A DNA stretch of 64,000 nucleotides from Clostridiales bacterium (GTDB taxonomy: Bacteria; Bacillota; Clostridia; Christensenellales; Borkfalkiaceae). Shown one piece after another: positions 9,025 to 17,560 of this stretch. The stretch lies in NCBI GenBank assembly GCA_015055615.1, contig SVHT01000004.1, forward strand, positions 1 to 64,000. Reading direction: 5' to 3'. The number at the start of each line of letters is the position of its first letter. Position 1 is the first letter of the stretch. Position numbers and translations under genes: made by a program. The notes under the pieces are model-generated. The model did no database searches and had not been told where the DNA came from. It saw only the letters and a program-made list of their open reading frames with translations.

Positions 9025-10806
9025 TTAAAGTAACGTCTTAAATTCTTCCAAGGTCGCCTTAAATTCGTCCATTGCCGCCTTAAAAGGAGCTTTGCCCGTC
9101 AAATCCACGCCCGCCTTTTTCAAAATAGACACGGGGTCGTCCGAGCCACCCGAGGATAAGAACTCGAAATAATCTTGTACGGCTTTTTCGCCCTCCGTCA
9201 AAATCCGTTTGACAATGGACACCGCCGAGATAATACCCGTCGCATATTTATACACGTAGAACGAGCTGTAAAAATGGGGAATACGCGCCCACTCGTAACG
9301 GATTTCGTCGTCGTGGATAATGCCGTCGCCGTAATATTGCTTGTTAAGTCCGTAATACAGCTCGCTGAGGTTCTCTTTGGTAAGCGCCTCGCCCTCTTCT
9401 GCCTTCGCGTGCGCAAGCTGTTCAAACTCCGCAAATTGCGTCTGACGGAAAAGGGTTGCGCGGAAGGTATCCATATAGTAATTGAGCAGGAACTTCTTTA
9501 AATTCTTGTCTGTGCTGTTTTTGTAAAGGTGTTTGAGCAAGAGCACTTCGTTGACGGTGCTGGCAATTTCCGCAAGGAAAATGGTATAGCCAGATTTTGC
9601 GTACGGCTGTGCGCTGGAAGATTTGTAGGTGTGCAAAGCGTGCCCCATTTCGTGCGCAACCGTGAAGATATCGTTGGTCGTTTCTTGATAGTTCAAAAGG
9701 ACGTAGGGGTGGCAATCGTAAATACCTGCCGAGTACGCGCCACAGCGTTTCCCCTCGTTTTCGCAAACGTCAATCCAACCCTCGTTTTTGCCCTTACGCA
9801 AAAGGTTTTGATAGTCCTTACCAAGGGGCGCAAGCCCCTCGATTACAAGCTCGTACGCTTTCTCAAAGGGCATTTTAATTTCGGCGTTGTCCACCAAGGG
9901 AACGAACACGTCGTAGGCGTGCTGTTCTTCCATACCCGTCACCGTTTTGCGCAAGGAAATATATTCGTGCAAGGCGGGCAAGCCCTCGTGTACCGACTCA
10001 ATCAAGTTGTCATACACGACGGGGTTTACGTCTTCGCCACTCATCGCCATCGCAATACAGCTATCGTAACCTCTCACCGTCTTATAGAAAACGTCCTTTT
10101 TTACGTTGCCGTAATAGGTCTGCGCAATCGCGTCGATAAGGTTGATATACGCGCCGTAATATTTTTCAAACCATTCCTTTCTTTCCGCCGCCGTACCCGA
10201 GCGGAGCACTACGCCGTACAAGCCGTGGCTCATTTGCACCTCTTCGCCGTTAAAGCTTGCCTTTGGCAAGTTCAAATTGGCGTTGTTCATCATAGAGAAC
10301 ACGTCCTGAAAACCGCCCATGACGTCGCTACCCAGCGCAAGGAGCTTTTCTTCCGCCGCGCTTAACACGTGCGCCTTGGATTTTTCTACTTTGCGGAGCA
10401 TATATTCATAGGGCGCGAAATCGGGGTCGGCGATAAAGCCGTGCAAAACCTCGTCCGAAAGCGTCGTGAGTTCGGGCTCGATGAAGGACAGTTTTGCAAA
10501 AATTTTAGAGAACATCGCGCCGACCATAGCGAGCGCAGACGTGTTCTTCGCAATGCGCACGTCCTCGTCGTGACGGACGTTGGCGTAAATGTAAAGCTTT
10601 TCCAAACGGCGGGAAATGGTATCGTTAAGCCGCAGGCAAGCAAGAAGGGTTGCCTTGTCGGCAAGCTTGCCCTCGAATACGGAAAAATCGTATTCACCGT
10701 ATTCTTTTTCGATTGCTTTATATTCCGTTTCCCAAGCCTCGTCCGAGGGGAAGAGGTCGGTTAAGTTCCATTTTAAGTTTTGAGGTACGTCTTTTCTTTC
10801 CAACAT
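9025..10806 (-). CDS. pepF: Oligoendopeptidase F (M3B metallopeptidase)
   Basis: 593 aa, standard PepF length. A cytoplasmic zinc peptidase that trims 7-17-residue peptides. The N-terminal helical domain (about 1-200) is typical of M3B. The zinc motif is AHEMGHALH near residue 380, with the third ligand Glu in the following EIASTVNE helix. The ATG at 10806 has an AAAGGAA ribosome site and lies just before the repeat array at 10839. No promoter was obvious between the array and the gene. Confidence 0.95.
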   Translation of the reverse strand: MLERKDVPQNLKWNLTDLFPSDEAWETEYKAIEKEYGEYDFSVFEGKLADKATLLACLRLNDTISRRLEKLYIYANVRHDEDVRIAKNTSALAMVGAMFSKIFAKLSFIEPELTTLSDEVLHGFIADPDFAPYEYMLRKVEKSKAHVLSAAEEKLLALGSDVMGGFQDVFSMMNNANLNLPKASFNGEEVQMSHGLYGVVLRSGTAAERKEWFEKYYGAYINLIDAIAQTYYGNVKKDVFYKTVRGYDSCIAMAMSGEDVNPVVYDNLIESVHEGLPALHEYISLRKTVTGMEEQHAYDVFVPLVDNAEIKMPFEKAYELVIEGLAPLGKDYQNLLRKGKNEGWIDVCENEGKRCGAYSAGIYDCHPYVLLNYQETTNDIFTVAHEMGHALHTYKSSSAQPYAKSGYTIFLAEIASTVNEVLLLKHLYKNSTDKNLKKFLLNYYMDTFRATLFRQTQFAEFEQLAHAKAEEGEALTKENLSELYYGLNKQYYGDGIIHDDEIRYEWARIPHFYSSFYVYKYATGIISAVSIVKRILTEGEKAVQDYFEFLSSGGSDDPVSILKKAGVDLTGKAPFKAAMDEFKATLEEFKTLL

Positions 10807-10838
10807 ATCTGATTGTTATTTCCTTTATTTTGAAATTA

Positions 10839-11266
10839 GGTCGAGTTAAAACGGGCAAGATAATCTTGCAGCTAGCTTTACTATCTTCCGTCCGTGTGTG
10901 TATACGCCCCACGTTCGTTTGGGGGCATAGTCGACCGCATTTTACGCCCCACGTTCGTTTGGGGACATAATCGACCGTATTTTACGAATACTCGGTCGAG
11001 TTAAAACGAGCAAGATAATCTTGCAGCTAGCTTTACTATCTTTTCGTCCATGTGTGTATACGCCCCACGTTCGTTTGGGGGCATAATCGACCGCATTTTA
11101 CGAACACTCGGTCGAGTTAAAACGAGCAAGATAATCTTGCAGCTAGCTTTACTATCTTTCCGTCCGTGTGTGTATACGCCCCACGTTCGTTTGGGAGCAT
11201 AGTCGACCGCATTTTACGAACACTCGGTCGTTTGGGGGCATAGTCGACCGCATTTTACGAATACTC
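10839..11266. repeat. Tandem array of ~116-bp hairpin-rich repeats
   Basis: Three full units start with GGTCGAGTTAAAACG at 10839, 10994 and 11110. The basic period is 116 bp; units 1 and 3 carry an extra ~39-41-bp module, giving steps of 155 and 157. Each unit holds a near-palindrome AAGATAATCTT, the shared block GCAGCTAGCTTTACTATCTT, and a hairpin CCCCACGTTCGTTTGGGG followed by GACCGCATTTTACG. Units are nearly identical. No coding frame or protein-like feature is seen. Part of the 570-base pepF/PFL gap. Confidence 0.85.
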
Positions 11267-11376
11267 GGTCGAGTTAAAACGACGGAGATGCGAGCGATAC
11301 GCGAAGCCGCGAAGGAGCGTACCGAGTAGTACGTGACTGAGCGGCGACAAAGTAGCGCGACGCAGATACGTCGTTT
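11267..11376 (-). repeat. Terminal repeat half-unit with long imperfect hairpin, after PFL gene
   Basis: The last copy of the unit head (GGTCGAGTTAAAACGAC) switches into a different GC-rich block ending at the PFL stop. Its ends pair (AAAACGAC at 11276-11283 with GTCGTTTT at 11369-11376), with inner TGCG/CGCA and TACGC/GCGTA stems. On the minus strand it lies at the PFL 3' end and ends in TTTT, so it may act as terminator as well as repeat. Likely a dispersed genomic repeat; copies elsewhere cannot be checked here. Confidence 0.6.
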
Positions 11377-12732
11377 TTAGTTTTTGAAGCTGTGGATAGG
11401 CGCAGGTATATTCCCCCCACGATTAATAAGGCGGGAGCTGTCGCAATTATGCACGGGCATAATCGGCGCACGGCCAAGCAAACCGCCAAAGCTGACCTCA
11501 TCTCCTACTTTTTTACCGGGGGCGGGGATAATACGTACCGCCGTCGTCTTGTTGTTAATCATACCGATTGCCGCTTCGTCTGCAATCATCGCCGCAATCG
11601 TCGTTGCGGGCGTGTCGCCGGGGATTGCAATCATATCCAAACCAACGCTGCATACGCAGGTCATCGCCTCCAACTTATCAAGGGTGATTTTACCTGCCTC
11701 CGCCGCCTTAATCATACCGATATCTTCGGAAACGGGAATAAACGCACCCGACAAACCGCCAACGCGCGAGGACGCCATTACGCCCCCTTTCTTTACCGCG
11801 TCGTTGAGCATTGCAAGCGCCGCCGTCGTTCCGTGACCGCCTACCGTTTCGATACCGAGCTCTTCCAAAATCTGCGCAACCGAGTCCCCCATAGCGGGCG
11901 TGGGCGCAAGGGACAAGTCAACGATGCCGAACTGCGCGTTCAAACGGCGCGCCGCCTCTTTTGCCACAAGCTGTCCTGCGCGCGTGATTTTAAACGCCGT
12001 GCGCTTAATCATTTCCGCCGCGTCCGTCAAGTTTGCGTCGGGGATTTTTTCCAAAGCGTGTTTGACTACGCCAGGCCCGGAAACGCCGACGTTGACAACG
12101 ACGTCCGCTTCGCCGACGCCGTGGAACGCCCCCGCCATAAACGGGTTATCCTCCACCGCGTTACAAAACGCAACGAGTTTCGCCGCGCCGATACCGTCCT
12201 GCTCCTTAGTCAAAACCGCCGCTTCCTTGAACACTTCGCCGAGCATTTTGACCGCTTCCATATTGATACCCGATTTCGTCGAGCCGACGTTGACGGACGA
12301 GCAAAGACGCTTTGTCGTTGCCAAAACTTCGGGGATTGTACGGATAAAAATCTTTTCGTATTCCGCCGTCGATTTATGCACGAGCGCGGAATAACCGCCC
12401 AAAAAGTCAATCCCTAAGGTCGCCGCCGCGTCGTCGAGCGCTTTACCAATCAAGGGCGCTTTTTCGGGGAACGCCGCGCAGAGCAAGCTGACGGGGGTTA
12501 CCGATACGCGCTTGTTGACGATGGGAATACCGTATTCGCCCGACAAATCGGTTGCCGTTTTTACGATATTTTCCGCCTTGGAACAGACGAGGTCGTACAC
12601 CTTTCTCGCCGTTTCTTCCGCCGTTTCGCGGATACAGCCAAACAGCGACAAGCCCATGGTAATCGTACGGATATCTAAGTGCTCCTCTTGCACCATCGCA
12701 ATCGTTTCGAGAACGTCGTTATTACTGAACAT
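11377..12732 (-). CDS. PFL family protein (UPF0210)
   Basis: 451 aa, the full family length. The protein belongs to the UPF0210/DUF711 group, annotated PFL family because of a glycyl-radical-like fold; no reaction has been firmly established. Family landmarks seen: [13 protein letters not shown] near the N-terminus, [12 protein letters not shown] near residue 90, [12 protein letters not shown] near 220, [14 protein letters not shown] near 280 and [17 protein letters not shown] near 390. The ACT-domain gene 15 bases upstream is the usual partner (UPF0237). A GGAGGG ribosome site precedes the ATG. Confidence 0.9.
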   Translation of the reverse strand: MFSNNDVLETIAMVQEEHLDIRTITMGLSLFGCIRETAEETARKVYDLVCSKAENIVKTATDLSGEYGIPIVNKRVSVTPVSLLCAAFPEKAPLIGKALDDAAATLGIDFLGGYSALVHKSTAEYEKIFIRTIPEVLATTKRLCSSVNVGSTKSGINMEAVKMLGEVFKEAAVLTKEQDGIGAAKLVAFCNAVEDNPFMAGAFHGVGEADVVVNVGVSGPGVVKHALEKIPDANLTDAAEMIKRTAFKITRAGQLVAKEAARRLNAQFGIVDLSLAPTPAMGDSVAQILEELGIETVGGHGTTAALAMLNDAVKKGGVMASSRVGGLSGAFIPVSEDIGMIKAAEAGKITLDKLEAMTCVCSVGLDMIAIPGDTPATTIAAMIADEAAIGMINNKTTAVRIIPAPGKKVGDEVSFGGLLGRAPIMPVHNCDSSRLINRGGNIPAPIHSFKN

Positions 12733-12747
12733 AACCTTTCCCTCCGA

Positions 12748-13017
12748 TTAGATGTTGTGCATCGCGTTGAAGATATCTTCGTGCTGCATATAAATCGTCA
12801 TACCAATTTGCTTGCCAAGCTCGGCGCATTCTTTCGCCAAAACGGACAACTCTTCCTTTGCCTCGGCAAGGTCGGCAATCATAATCATGGCGAAATATTC
12901 GCCAAGGACGGACTGCGAAATATCTTCGATATTTACGCCTTTCTCCGCCAAAAACGAGCTTACCTTTGCAATAATACCTTTTTTATCTTTTCCCGTAACG
13001 GTTACAACTGCTTTCAT
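12748..13017 (-). CDS. ACT domain protein (UPF0237)
   Basis: 89 aa from the ATG at 13017, preceded by AAAGGAG. A longer reading frame begins at 13134 but its extra 39 residues are a Lys/Arg-rich artefact that overlaps the upstream gene. The protein is one ACT domain: VVTVTGKDKKGIIAKVSSFLAE then VNIEDISQ and a second strand-helix unit. ACT domains bind amino acids or similar small ligands. Its conserved pairing with the downstream PFL gene suggests it regulates or senses a ligand for that enzyme, which is inference. Confidence 0.9.
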   Translation of the reverse strand: MKAVVTVTGKDKKGIIAKVSSFLAEKGVNIEDISQSVLGEYFAMIMIADLAEAKEELSVLAKECAELGKQIGMTIYMQHEDIFNAMHNI

Positions 13018-13045
13018 GTGTATTTCTCCTTTTTTCTTCTCTCTA

Positions 13046-13687
13046 TTATTCTTGACTTTGTTCTTGCGTTTCTTCTTGTACTTGTTCTTGACTTTCGGTT
13101 TCCGAGGTTTCTTCCTCAACGGACTCTTCCGCATCTACCTCGTCGTCTTCCTCTTGGAATTCCAGCGCTTGCTTTTGCAGAATTCTATATTGCACGATAA
13201 AGTTACTCTGCACGACGTATTGCACGTAGTCGCCACTGTCAAAAGCGGGCAACGGTTTTTCCTTGTCCCAAAACGCCTCGCGCTCCATCCACTCGCTATG
13301 CTTTTTGTTCCACGTTTCAAACACGCAACCCATGACGTCCACGTTGTCCTTTTGCAAGGCTTTTTCCTCGAAACAATAGAAGTAGTTTTTCTCTTCCGAT
13401 TTCAACCCCTCGGACAAAAAGCCCATCAATTTGTAATAGCGGTTGACTCTGCCAAATTTAATCGACATAAACGGAAAAATAAACACCATATACAAAATCG
13501 ACGCGCTAATGACCATAACTTTCGGCCATATCAGCATAGGATCGCGATAGGGCAAGGATATATGATACGCCAAGCATCCACCGCTAAACCCCAAATACGC
13601 CACCGTCAACGCCCAAAAAATATATAACAAGCGTTTTCTTTGTTTGTATACCGCCAAATAATCGGCGTCTTTGTAAACGGATACCAT
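13046..13687 (-). CDS. Two-helix membrane protein with acidic tail, unknown
   Basis: 213 aa from the ATG at 13687. An upstream ATG at 13702 overlaps the GGAGAG ribosome site that serves 13687, so the shorter start is preferred. Two transmembrane helices lie at about 20-42 and 52-75 (LLYIFWALTVAYLGF; VMVISASILYMVFIFPF). A soluble domain rich in aromatic and charged residues follows, then a ~40-residue Glu/Gln/Ser tail (EEDDEVDAEESVEEE... QEETQEQSQE) that is surely disordered. No family recognised. Confidence 0.75.
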   Translation of the reverse strand: MVSVYKDADYLAVYKQRKRLLYIFWALTVAYLGFSGGCLAYHISLPYRDPMLIWPKVMVISASILYMVFIFPFMSIKFGRVNRYYKLMGFLSEGLKSEEKNYFYCFEEKALQKDNVDVMGCVFETWNKKHSEWMEREAFWDKEKPLPAFDSGDYVQYVVQSNFIVQYRILQKQALEFQEEDDEVDAEESVEEETSETESQEQVQEETQEQSQE

Positions 13688-13710
13688 TGTTATTCTCTCC
13701 AATTTTTTCC

Positions 13711-14556
13711 TTATTTGTTATAAACGAACAGCACGCCAAGCGTGTTTCTGCCACAATGGCTGGTAACGATAGAACCTGCTACCGTTTCGATAACCTCGTC
13801 GAAATCGAACAGCTCTTTTACCTTCTCCTTTGCCAATTCCACGAGCTCGGGATCCGCCGTCGAGTGCGTAATAAAGCAACGGGTCTTGTCGTAGCTGGGA
13901 TACATTTCCTTCAAGTCTTCGATGTACTGTTTGATAATCATGGACATTTTCCCCTTGTATTTTTTGCCGGGAACGAGCTGACCGTTGTCCATCATAATCA
14001 ACGGGTGAATTTTGAACAGACCCGCCGCCAATTTTACCATACCCGAAACTCTGCCTCCCTTGTGCAGATAGTCCAAGCTGTCGGGGATAAAGGACGTATT
14101 GACGTGGGTGCGAATTTCTTCGACTTCCGCCACGATTTCTTTTGCCGATTTCCCCTCGTCACGCAAATCCGCCGCCTTCATAACGAGCAAGCCCTGCCCC
14201 GAAGAAAGCGCCATCGAATCGATTACGTGTACCTTACCGTTAAAGCTTTCCGCCGCCTGCAACGCCATATTGTGCGAACCGGAGCTCTTTGCCGAAATAT
14301 TAAAATGAATCACTTCGTCGTAGTCTTTCAACTGCGCGGTGAAAAATTCCTCATAATCGCCGATGCTGGGCGCGCTGGTCTTGGGCAGAATTTTCTTTTC
14401 TGCAACGAATTTGAAAATGTCTTCGGGCGTAATATCCACGCCGTCGTGGAAGGAGTCTGCGTCCAAGTTTACCTGCAAAGGTAAAATGCCAATGTTTCTT
14501 TCTGCAACCAAATGTCCAAGATCGCAGGTGCTGTCCGATGTGATACGAATACTCAT
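13711..14556 (-). CDS. DegV family fatty-acid-binding protein
   Basis: 281 aa, standard DegV length. DegV/FakB proteins hold a fatty acid while the FakA kinase phosphorylates it, feeding exogenous acids into phospholipid synthesis. Seen: ITSDSTCDL at the N-terminus, KTSAPSIGDYEEFF near residue 60 (the Thr-Ser pair contacting the carboxylate), HVIDSMALSSGQG near 130 and the closing GRNTLGVLF near the C-terminus. FakA is not in this window. Which acid it prefers cannot be read from sequence. Confidence 0.92.
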   Translation of the reverse strand: MSIRITSDSTCDLGHLVAERNIGILPLQVNLDADSFHDGVDITPEDIFKFVAEKKILPKTSAPSIGDYEEFFTAQLKDYDEVIHFNISAKSSGSHNMALQAAESFNGKVHVIDSMALSSGQGLLVMKAADLRDEGKSAKEIVAEVEEIRTHVNTSFIPDSLDYLHKGGRVSGMVKLAAGLFKIHPLIMMDNGQLVPGKKYKGKMSMIIKQYIEDLKEMYPSYDKTRCFITHSTADPELVELAKEKVKELFDFDEVIETVAGSIVTSHCGRNTLGVLFVYNK

Positions 14557-14640
14557 AATGTAAATTCTCCTTGTTTTCTAAAAATTATAATAAAGCTTTC
14601 GCGTGTGTTTTTCCGTTTTAATTTTTCCGACTTAAAGCCC

Positions 14641-15588
14641 TTATCTAAAAGGTTTTAAGATTGCGTTTTTGATTTTCGTAGGGATTCTAACCAAATATTT
14701 TTCGAGTCCTACGTGCCGTTTTAACGCCCAACTGGGAACAACCGCCGACACGTCGTTGATTTTGTAGAGTCTATCTTGTAATTGCGAATATCGATTGCCT
14801 CTATTGTCCATTTGCAAATAACGGCTGTCGCTGCTGTGGTTTCGATTGTCGCCAAGGAAGAAAATTTCCCCCTCGCCCACGACGTACTCAAACGTGTTGC
14901 ACGCGGCAGTCTTATCTTCGTAATAAGCGTACGGCTCGTCCAACGGCACGAAGGGATAGTTTTCCTCGTCCATGGTTTCGTTCCAGGTGCCCGCATAACA
15001 AATTTCCAACTCGCCTTTTTCGCAACGGACGATGTCCCCTTCCAAACCGATTAACCGTTTGATAATAAACGCCGTCCCCTTTTTGCCGTAATTCCACTCG
15101 GGAATATGCCGAACGTCTACCACGATAATATCCCCTCGTTTTAATTCGTATTCGGGGTTGACCACCTTATACGACAGAAGATATTCCCCGTCATAAAGGG
15201 TTTTGTCCATGGACGCGCCCGACACCAAAACAAAGTTATAATTACTCGACCAAAAGTTTAAACAGAGCAGTATGACCGTCAAAACCGAAAGCAAAATGGC
15301 GTAAAAACGCGCGGAGGAGCGACGTTCTTTTTCGTCCTCTTTTTCTTCACTTCCCTCCGTTTCTTCGGATTCCTCGGCGATTTCCGTCGTCGTTTCCGTT
15401 TCTTCGGCGGTTTCGGTTTCTTCGGTTTCTTCGGTTGTTTCGGTTTCTTCCGCCACGACGATTTCCGTCGTTTCGTTTTTCGCATTTTCCGCAATTTCCA
15501 CGTTTTCCACGTTTTCCGCGATTTCCACGATTTCTTCCGTCACTTCCGTTTCTTCCGTTGTCTGCGTTTTGTCTTTTTCACTAAGCAT
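14641..15588 (-). CDS. lepB: Signal peptidase I with long Glu/Thr-rich N-terminal tail
   Basis: 315 aa. It cleaves secretory signal peptides on the outer membrane face. One transmembrane helix (about 95-115) is followed by the catalytic Ser126 in SGASMDKTL and Lys177 in AFIIKRLIG, plus FFLGDNRNHSSDSR (box E). The first ~90 residues are a cytoplasmic Glu/Thr/Val low-complexity tail made of TEET/ETTEE-like units, unlike ordinary LepB. It lies 6 bases after DUF951 with only a weak ribosome site, suggesting coupled translation. Confidence 0.92.
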   Translation of the reverse strand: MLSEKDKTQTTEETEVTEEIVEIAENVENVEIAENAKNETTEIVVAEETETTEETEETETAEETETTTEIAEESEETEGSEEKEDEKERRSSARFYAILLSVLTVILLCLNFWSSNYNFVLVSGASMDKTLYDGEYLLSYKVVNPEYELKRGDIIVVDVRHIPEWNYGKKGTAFIIKRLIGLEGDIVRCEKGELEICYAGTWNETMDEENYPFVPLDEPYAYYEDKTAACNTFEYVVGEGEIFFLGDNRNHSSDSRYLQMDNRGNRYSQLQDRLYKINDVSAVVPSWALKRHVGLEKYLVRIPTKIKNAILKPFR

Positions 15589-15594
15589 AGGTTT

Positions 15595-15777
15595 TTACTC
15601 TTTATCCGCAAGCGGTGTTTTCGCCCGCCGTTTTAATTCGTCCCGCGTTAAATTGATATATTTTCCGCAAGTTTTACATTGCAATTTCACGTCCGCGCCA
15701 ACGCGCACGATTTGCCACGTCGCGCCACCGCAAGGATGGTTTTTTTTCATTGTTACGAGTTTGCCCGTTTCTATCAT
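15595..15777 (-). CDS. DUF951 family zinc-binding-like small protein
   Basis: 60 aa. Matches the DUF951 pattern: LVTMKKNHPCGGATWQIVR, then GADVKLQCKTCGKYINLTR. Cys19 and the C-x-x-C pair (Cys44, Cys47) with His17 could bind a metal. The family is widespread in Clostridia and Bacilli, often near ychF or parB; its function is unknown. Here it directly precedes lepB on the same strand. Confidence 0.9.
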   Translation of the reverse strand: MIETGKLVTMKKNHPCGGATWQIVRVGADVKLQCKTCGKYINLTRDELKRRAKTPLADKE

Positions 15778-15808
15778 ATCCCAACCTTTTTTCAGTTCGC
15801 TTTCTTCG

Positions 15809-17506
15809 TTACAACCACAAAATATTCGTCACGGAAAATTCCTTTTCTTCTCCCGCGCAGTCAAAGGACAAGCCACTTCCGTCTGCAAAGCTTTTCAGCG
15901 GTCTGCCGTCCCTGTCTGCCTTGAAATCGTTCGCTTTTAAGATAATCCGTTTCCACTTGCCACCACCCTTGACGTCTACTTGACAAGCGTAGTGTTCCTG
16001 TTCTTCCATGCCAGCCACTTCCACCGCCACCCGTAAGGTCTGCGTTTCCGCCGAATAGGCGTCGAATTCTAATAAGGCGTTTTCGTCGGGCAGATATTTG
16101 GGCGAACTGATTTTGTAGGTGATAATACCTCCTGCCGAATACGCGCCCTTTATACCGCCGTAGCCCGTCGTGATTTTGGGCAAAAATTCCCGTTCTAAAA
16201 AGATTTTACCAATGGAATATTCTTCGTGTTTGGCAATGCTGAACGAATCCATTTCCGTCCCTGAAAAGAGCATTCGGCTCTTTATCGCATTTGCATTTAT
16301 GTTACTCAAACGCTTGCACGCAATTTTGGAGGTTACGCGGAAACCGTTGAAATATTTCGCGTAGGCAAACACGAACACCGCAGGCGTGCCGGCAAACGGT
16401 TTTATCGTGTGTACCACCGTTCCGTTTTTCACCGACCTACCATCCGTTTTGTAGACGGGATGCCAATCACGGAAGGTCGATTTTTTGTTCACGTCCCCCT
16501 CGGCGTAGTAAATGCCGATTTCTTCCAACAGACCTTCCTTATCGCTGTTGACCGTGATTTCGATACCTTCGCCCGTTTCTTTGAGCGCAACGTTCAGCGT
16601 GTCGGGAATATAAATTTCCCTGCCTTTGAGATTTTTATCCAAGAACAAATCCAAATTTGCCAAAGCGTGATGACCGATACTCGCACCGCTTTCGGGCGAA
16701 TACGCAAGGGCGTTGCCGTCCGTGTTTCCTATACGGGAATAGGTATCGTACGCGCGGTCGCAATCAAAATCCTTGTCCCGCAACGAGCAGAGCATCAGCA
16801 CGGGGCATTTTACGTACGGCGCGTACGATTGCGCCTCCGTCGCCGCAATATGTCTGTGCCTATGGTCGCTTAAATTATGCGCGATATCATCGCTGAATTT
16901 GCCGATGTTCTGCAAAGAACGCCAGCCCGCCGCATTGATAGGCACACCGCATTTTACGTGCGGAGAGAGCATAACTTGCCAAGCCAACTCGCCCCCCGTT
17001 TTGATACCTACGATACCGATATTTCCAATTTCTTCCTGCGCCTTTAAAAACTCGACGGAATACAGAGCAACGTACGCCCACTCGAACCACGTCGTTTCAT
17101 CCGCAGGCAAATCGTCCGCATGCGTAAAGCCTTGTTGCTGTTCGTAGTTGCCATAGGCAATCGATTGCGGATATTCCGTGCGGTAAACCCCCTCGGTATC
17201 AAACGACATTTTCCCCGAATAATCGGGCATCAATACGGCGTACCCTTTATCCAGGAAATATTTCGCCAACGCTTCGTCGGGCGTCGCGCCGATGTCGTTG
17301 AGCAACAATACCGCCGGTTTTTTCCCTTTTTTGGTCGGCGTCATATAGCGCGCGTAAATTTGTACGGCGCCGTCGCTGACCTTATGGCCCGAATAGAACA
17401 CGTTGCAATATTTTACACCGTCCCGTTCCTCTTCGTCCAACACCTTCACGTTTAAAGGGTTTTTTAAATTAAATTTTTTCCACAATGATATTGCGCTTAC
17501 AATCAT
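15809..17506 (-). CDS. Alpha/beta-hydrolase fold protein lacking the nucleophile serine
   Basis: 565 aa. An alpha/beta-hydrolase domain occupies about 40-290 (PAVLLLNDIGATPDEALAKY; dienelactone-hydrolase or acetyl-xylan-esterase-like layout). The nucleophile elbow, normally G-x-S-x-G-G, reads GIKTGG at residues 167-172, with Lys169 where the serine belongs. Asp244 (SLRDKD) and His279/His280 (SIGHHA) remain at the positions of the other triad members. The C-terminal ~270 residues look like beta-sandwich or carbohydrate-binding-like domains. No signal peptide is seen. It may be a non-catalytic homologue. Same-strand genes upstream are sbcC and sbcD. Confidence 0.7.
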   Translation of the reverse strand: MIVSAISLWKKFNLKNPLNVKVLDEEERDGVKYCNVFYSGHKVSDGAVQIYARYMTPTKKGKKPAVLLLNDIGATPDEALAKYFLDKGYAVLMPDYSGKMSFDTEGVYRTEYPQSIAYGNYEQQQGFTHADDLPADETTWFEWAYVALYSVEFLKAQEEIGNIGIVGIKTGGELAWQVMLSPHVKCGVPINAAGWRSLQNIGKFSDDIAHNLSDHRHRHIAATEAQSYAPYVKCPVLMLCSLRDKDFDCDRAYDTYSRIGNTDGNALAYSPESGASIGHHALANLDLFLDKNLKGREIYIPDTLNVALKETGEGIEITVNSDKEGLLEEIGIYYAEGDVNKKSTFRDWHPVYKTDGRSVKNGTVVHTIKPFAGTPAVFVFAYAKYFNGFRVTSKIACKRLSNINANAIKSRMLFSGTEMDSFSIAKHEEYSIGKIFLEREFLPKITTGYGGIKGAYSAGGIITYKISSPKYLPDENALLEFDAYSAETQTLRVAVEVAGMEEQEHYACQVDVKGGGKWKRIILKANDFKADRDGRPLKSFADGSGLSFDCAGEEKEFSVTNILWL

Positions 17507-17560
17507 AGTCCTCTTCCCGACTTATGGTTATTTTTTTACTTCTCTTTTAATCGACGGCGA

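Noticed and set aside
10839..11280. Possible CRISPR array
   Set aside because: Repeat units are ~116 bp and adjoin each other; there are no unique spacers of even length and no cas genes.
11392..12417. 341-codon plus-strand frame opposite the PFL gene
   Set aside because: Antisense shadow of a conserved full-length PFL gene; no ribosome site or family likeness.
13018..13134. Basic N-terminal extension of the ACT protein
   Set aside because: The 39-residue Lys/Arg stretch overlaps the Glu/Gln-rich tail of the upstream gene in another frame, and the ribosome site serves 13017.
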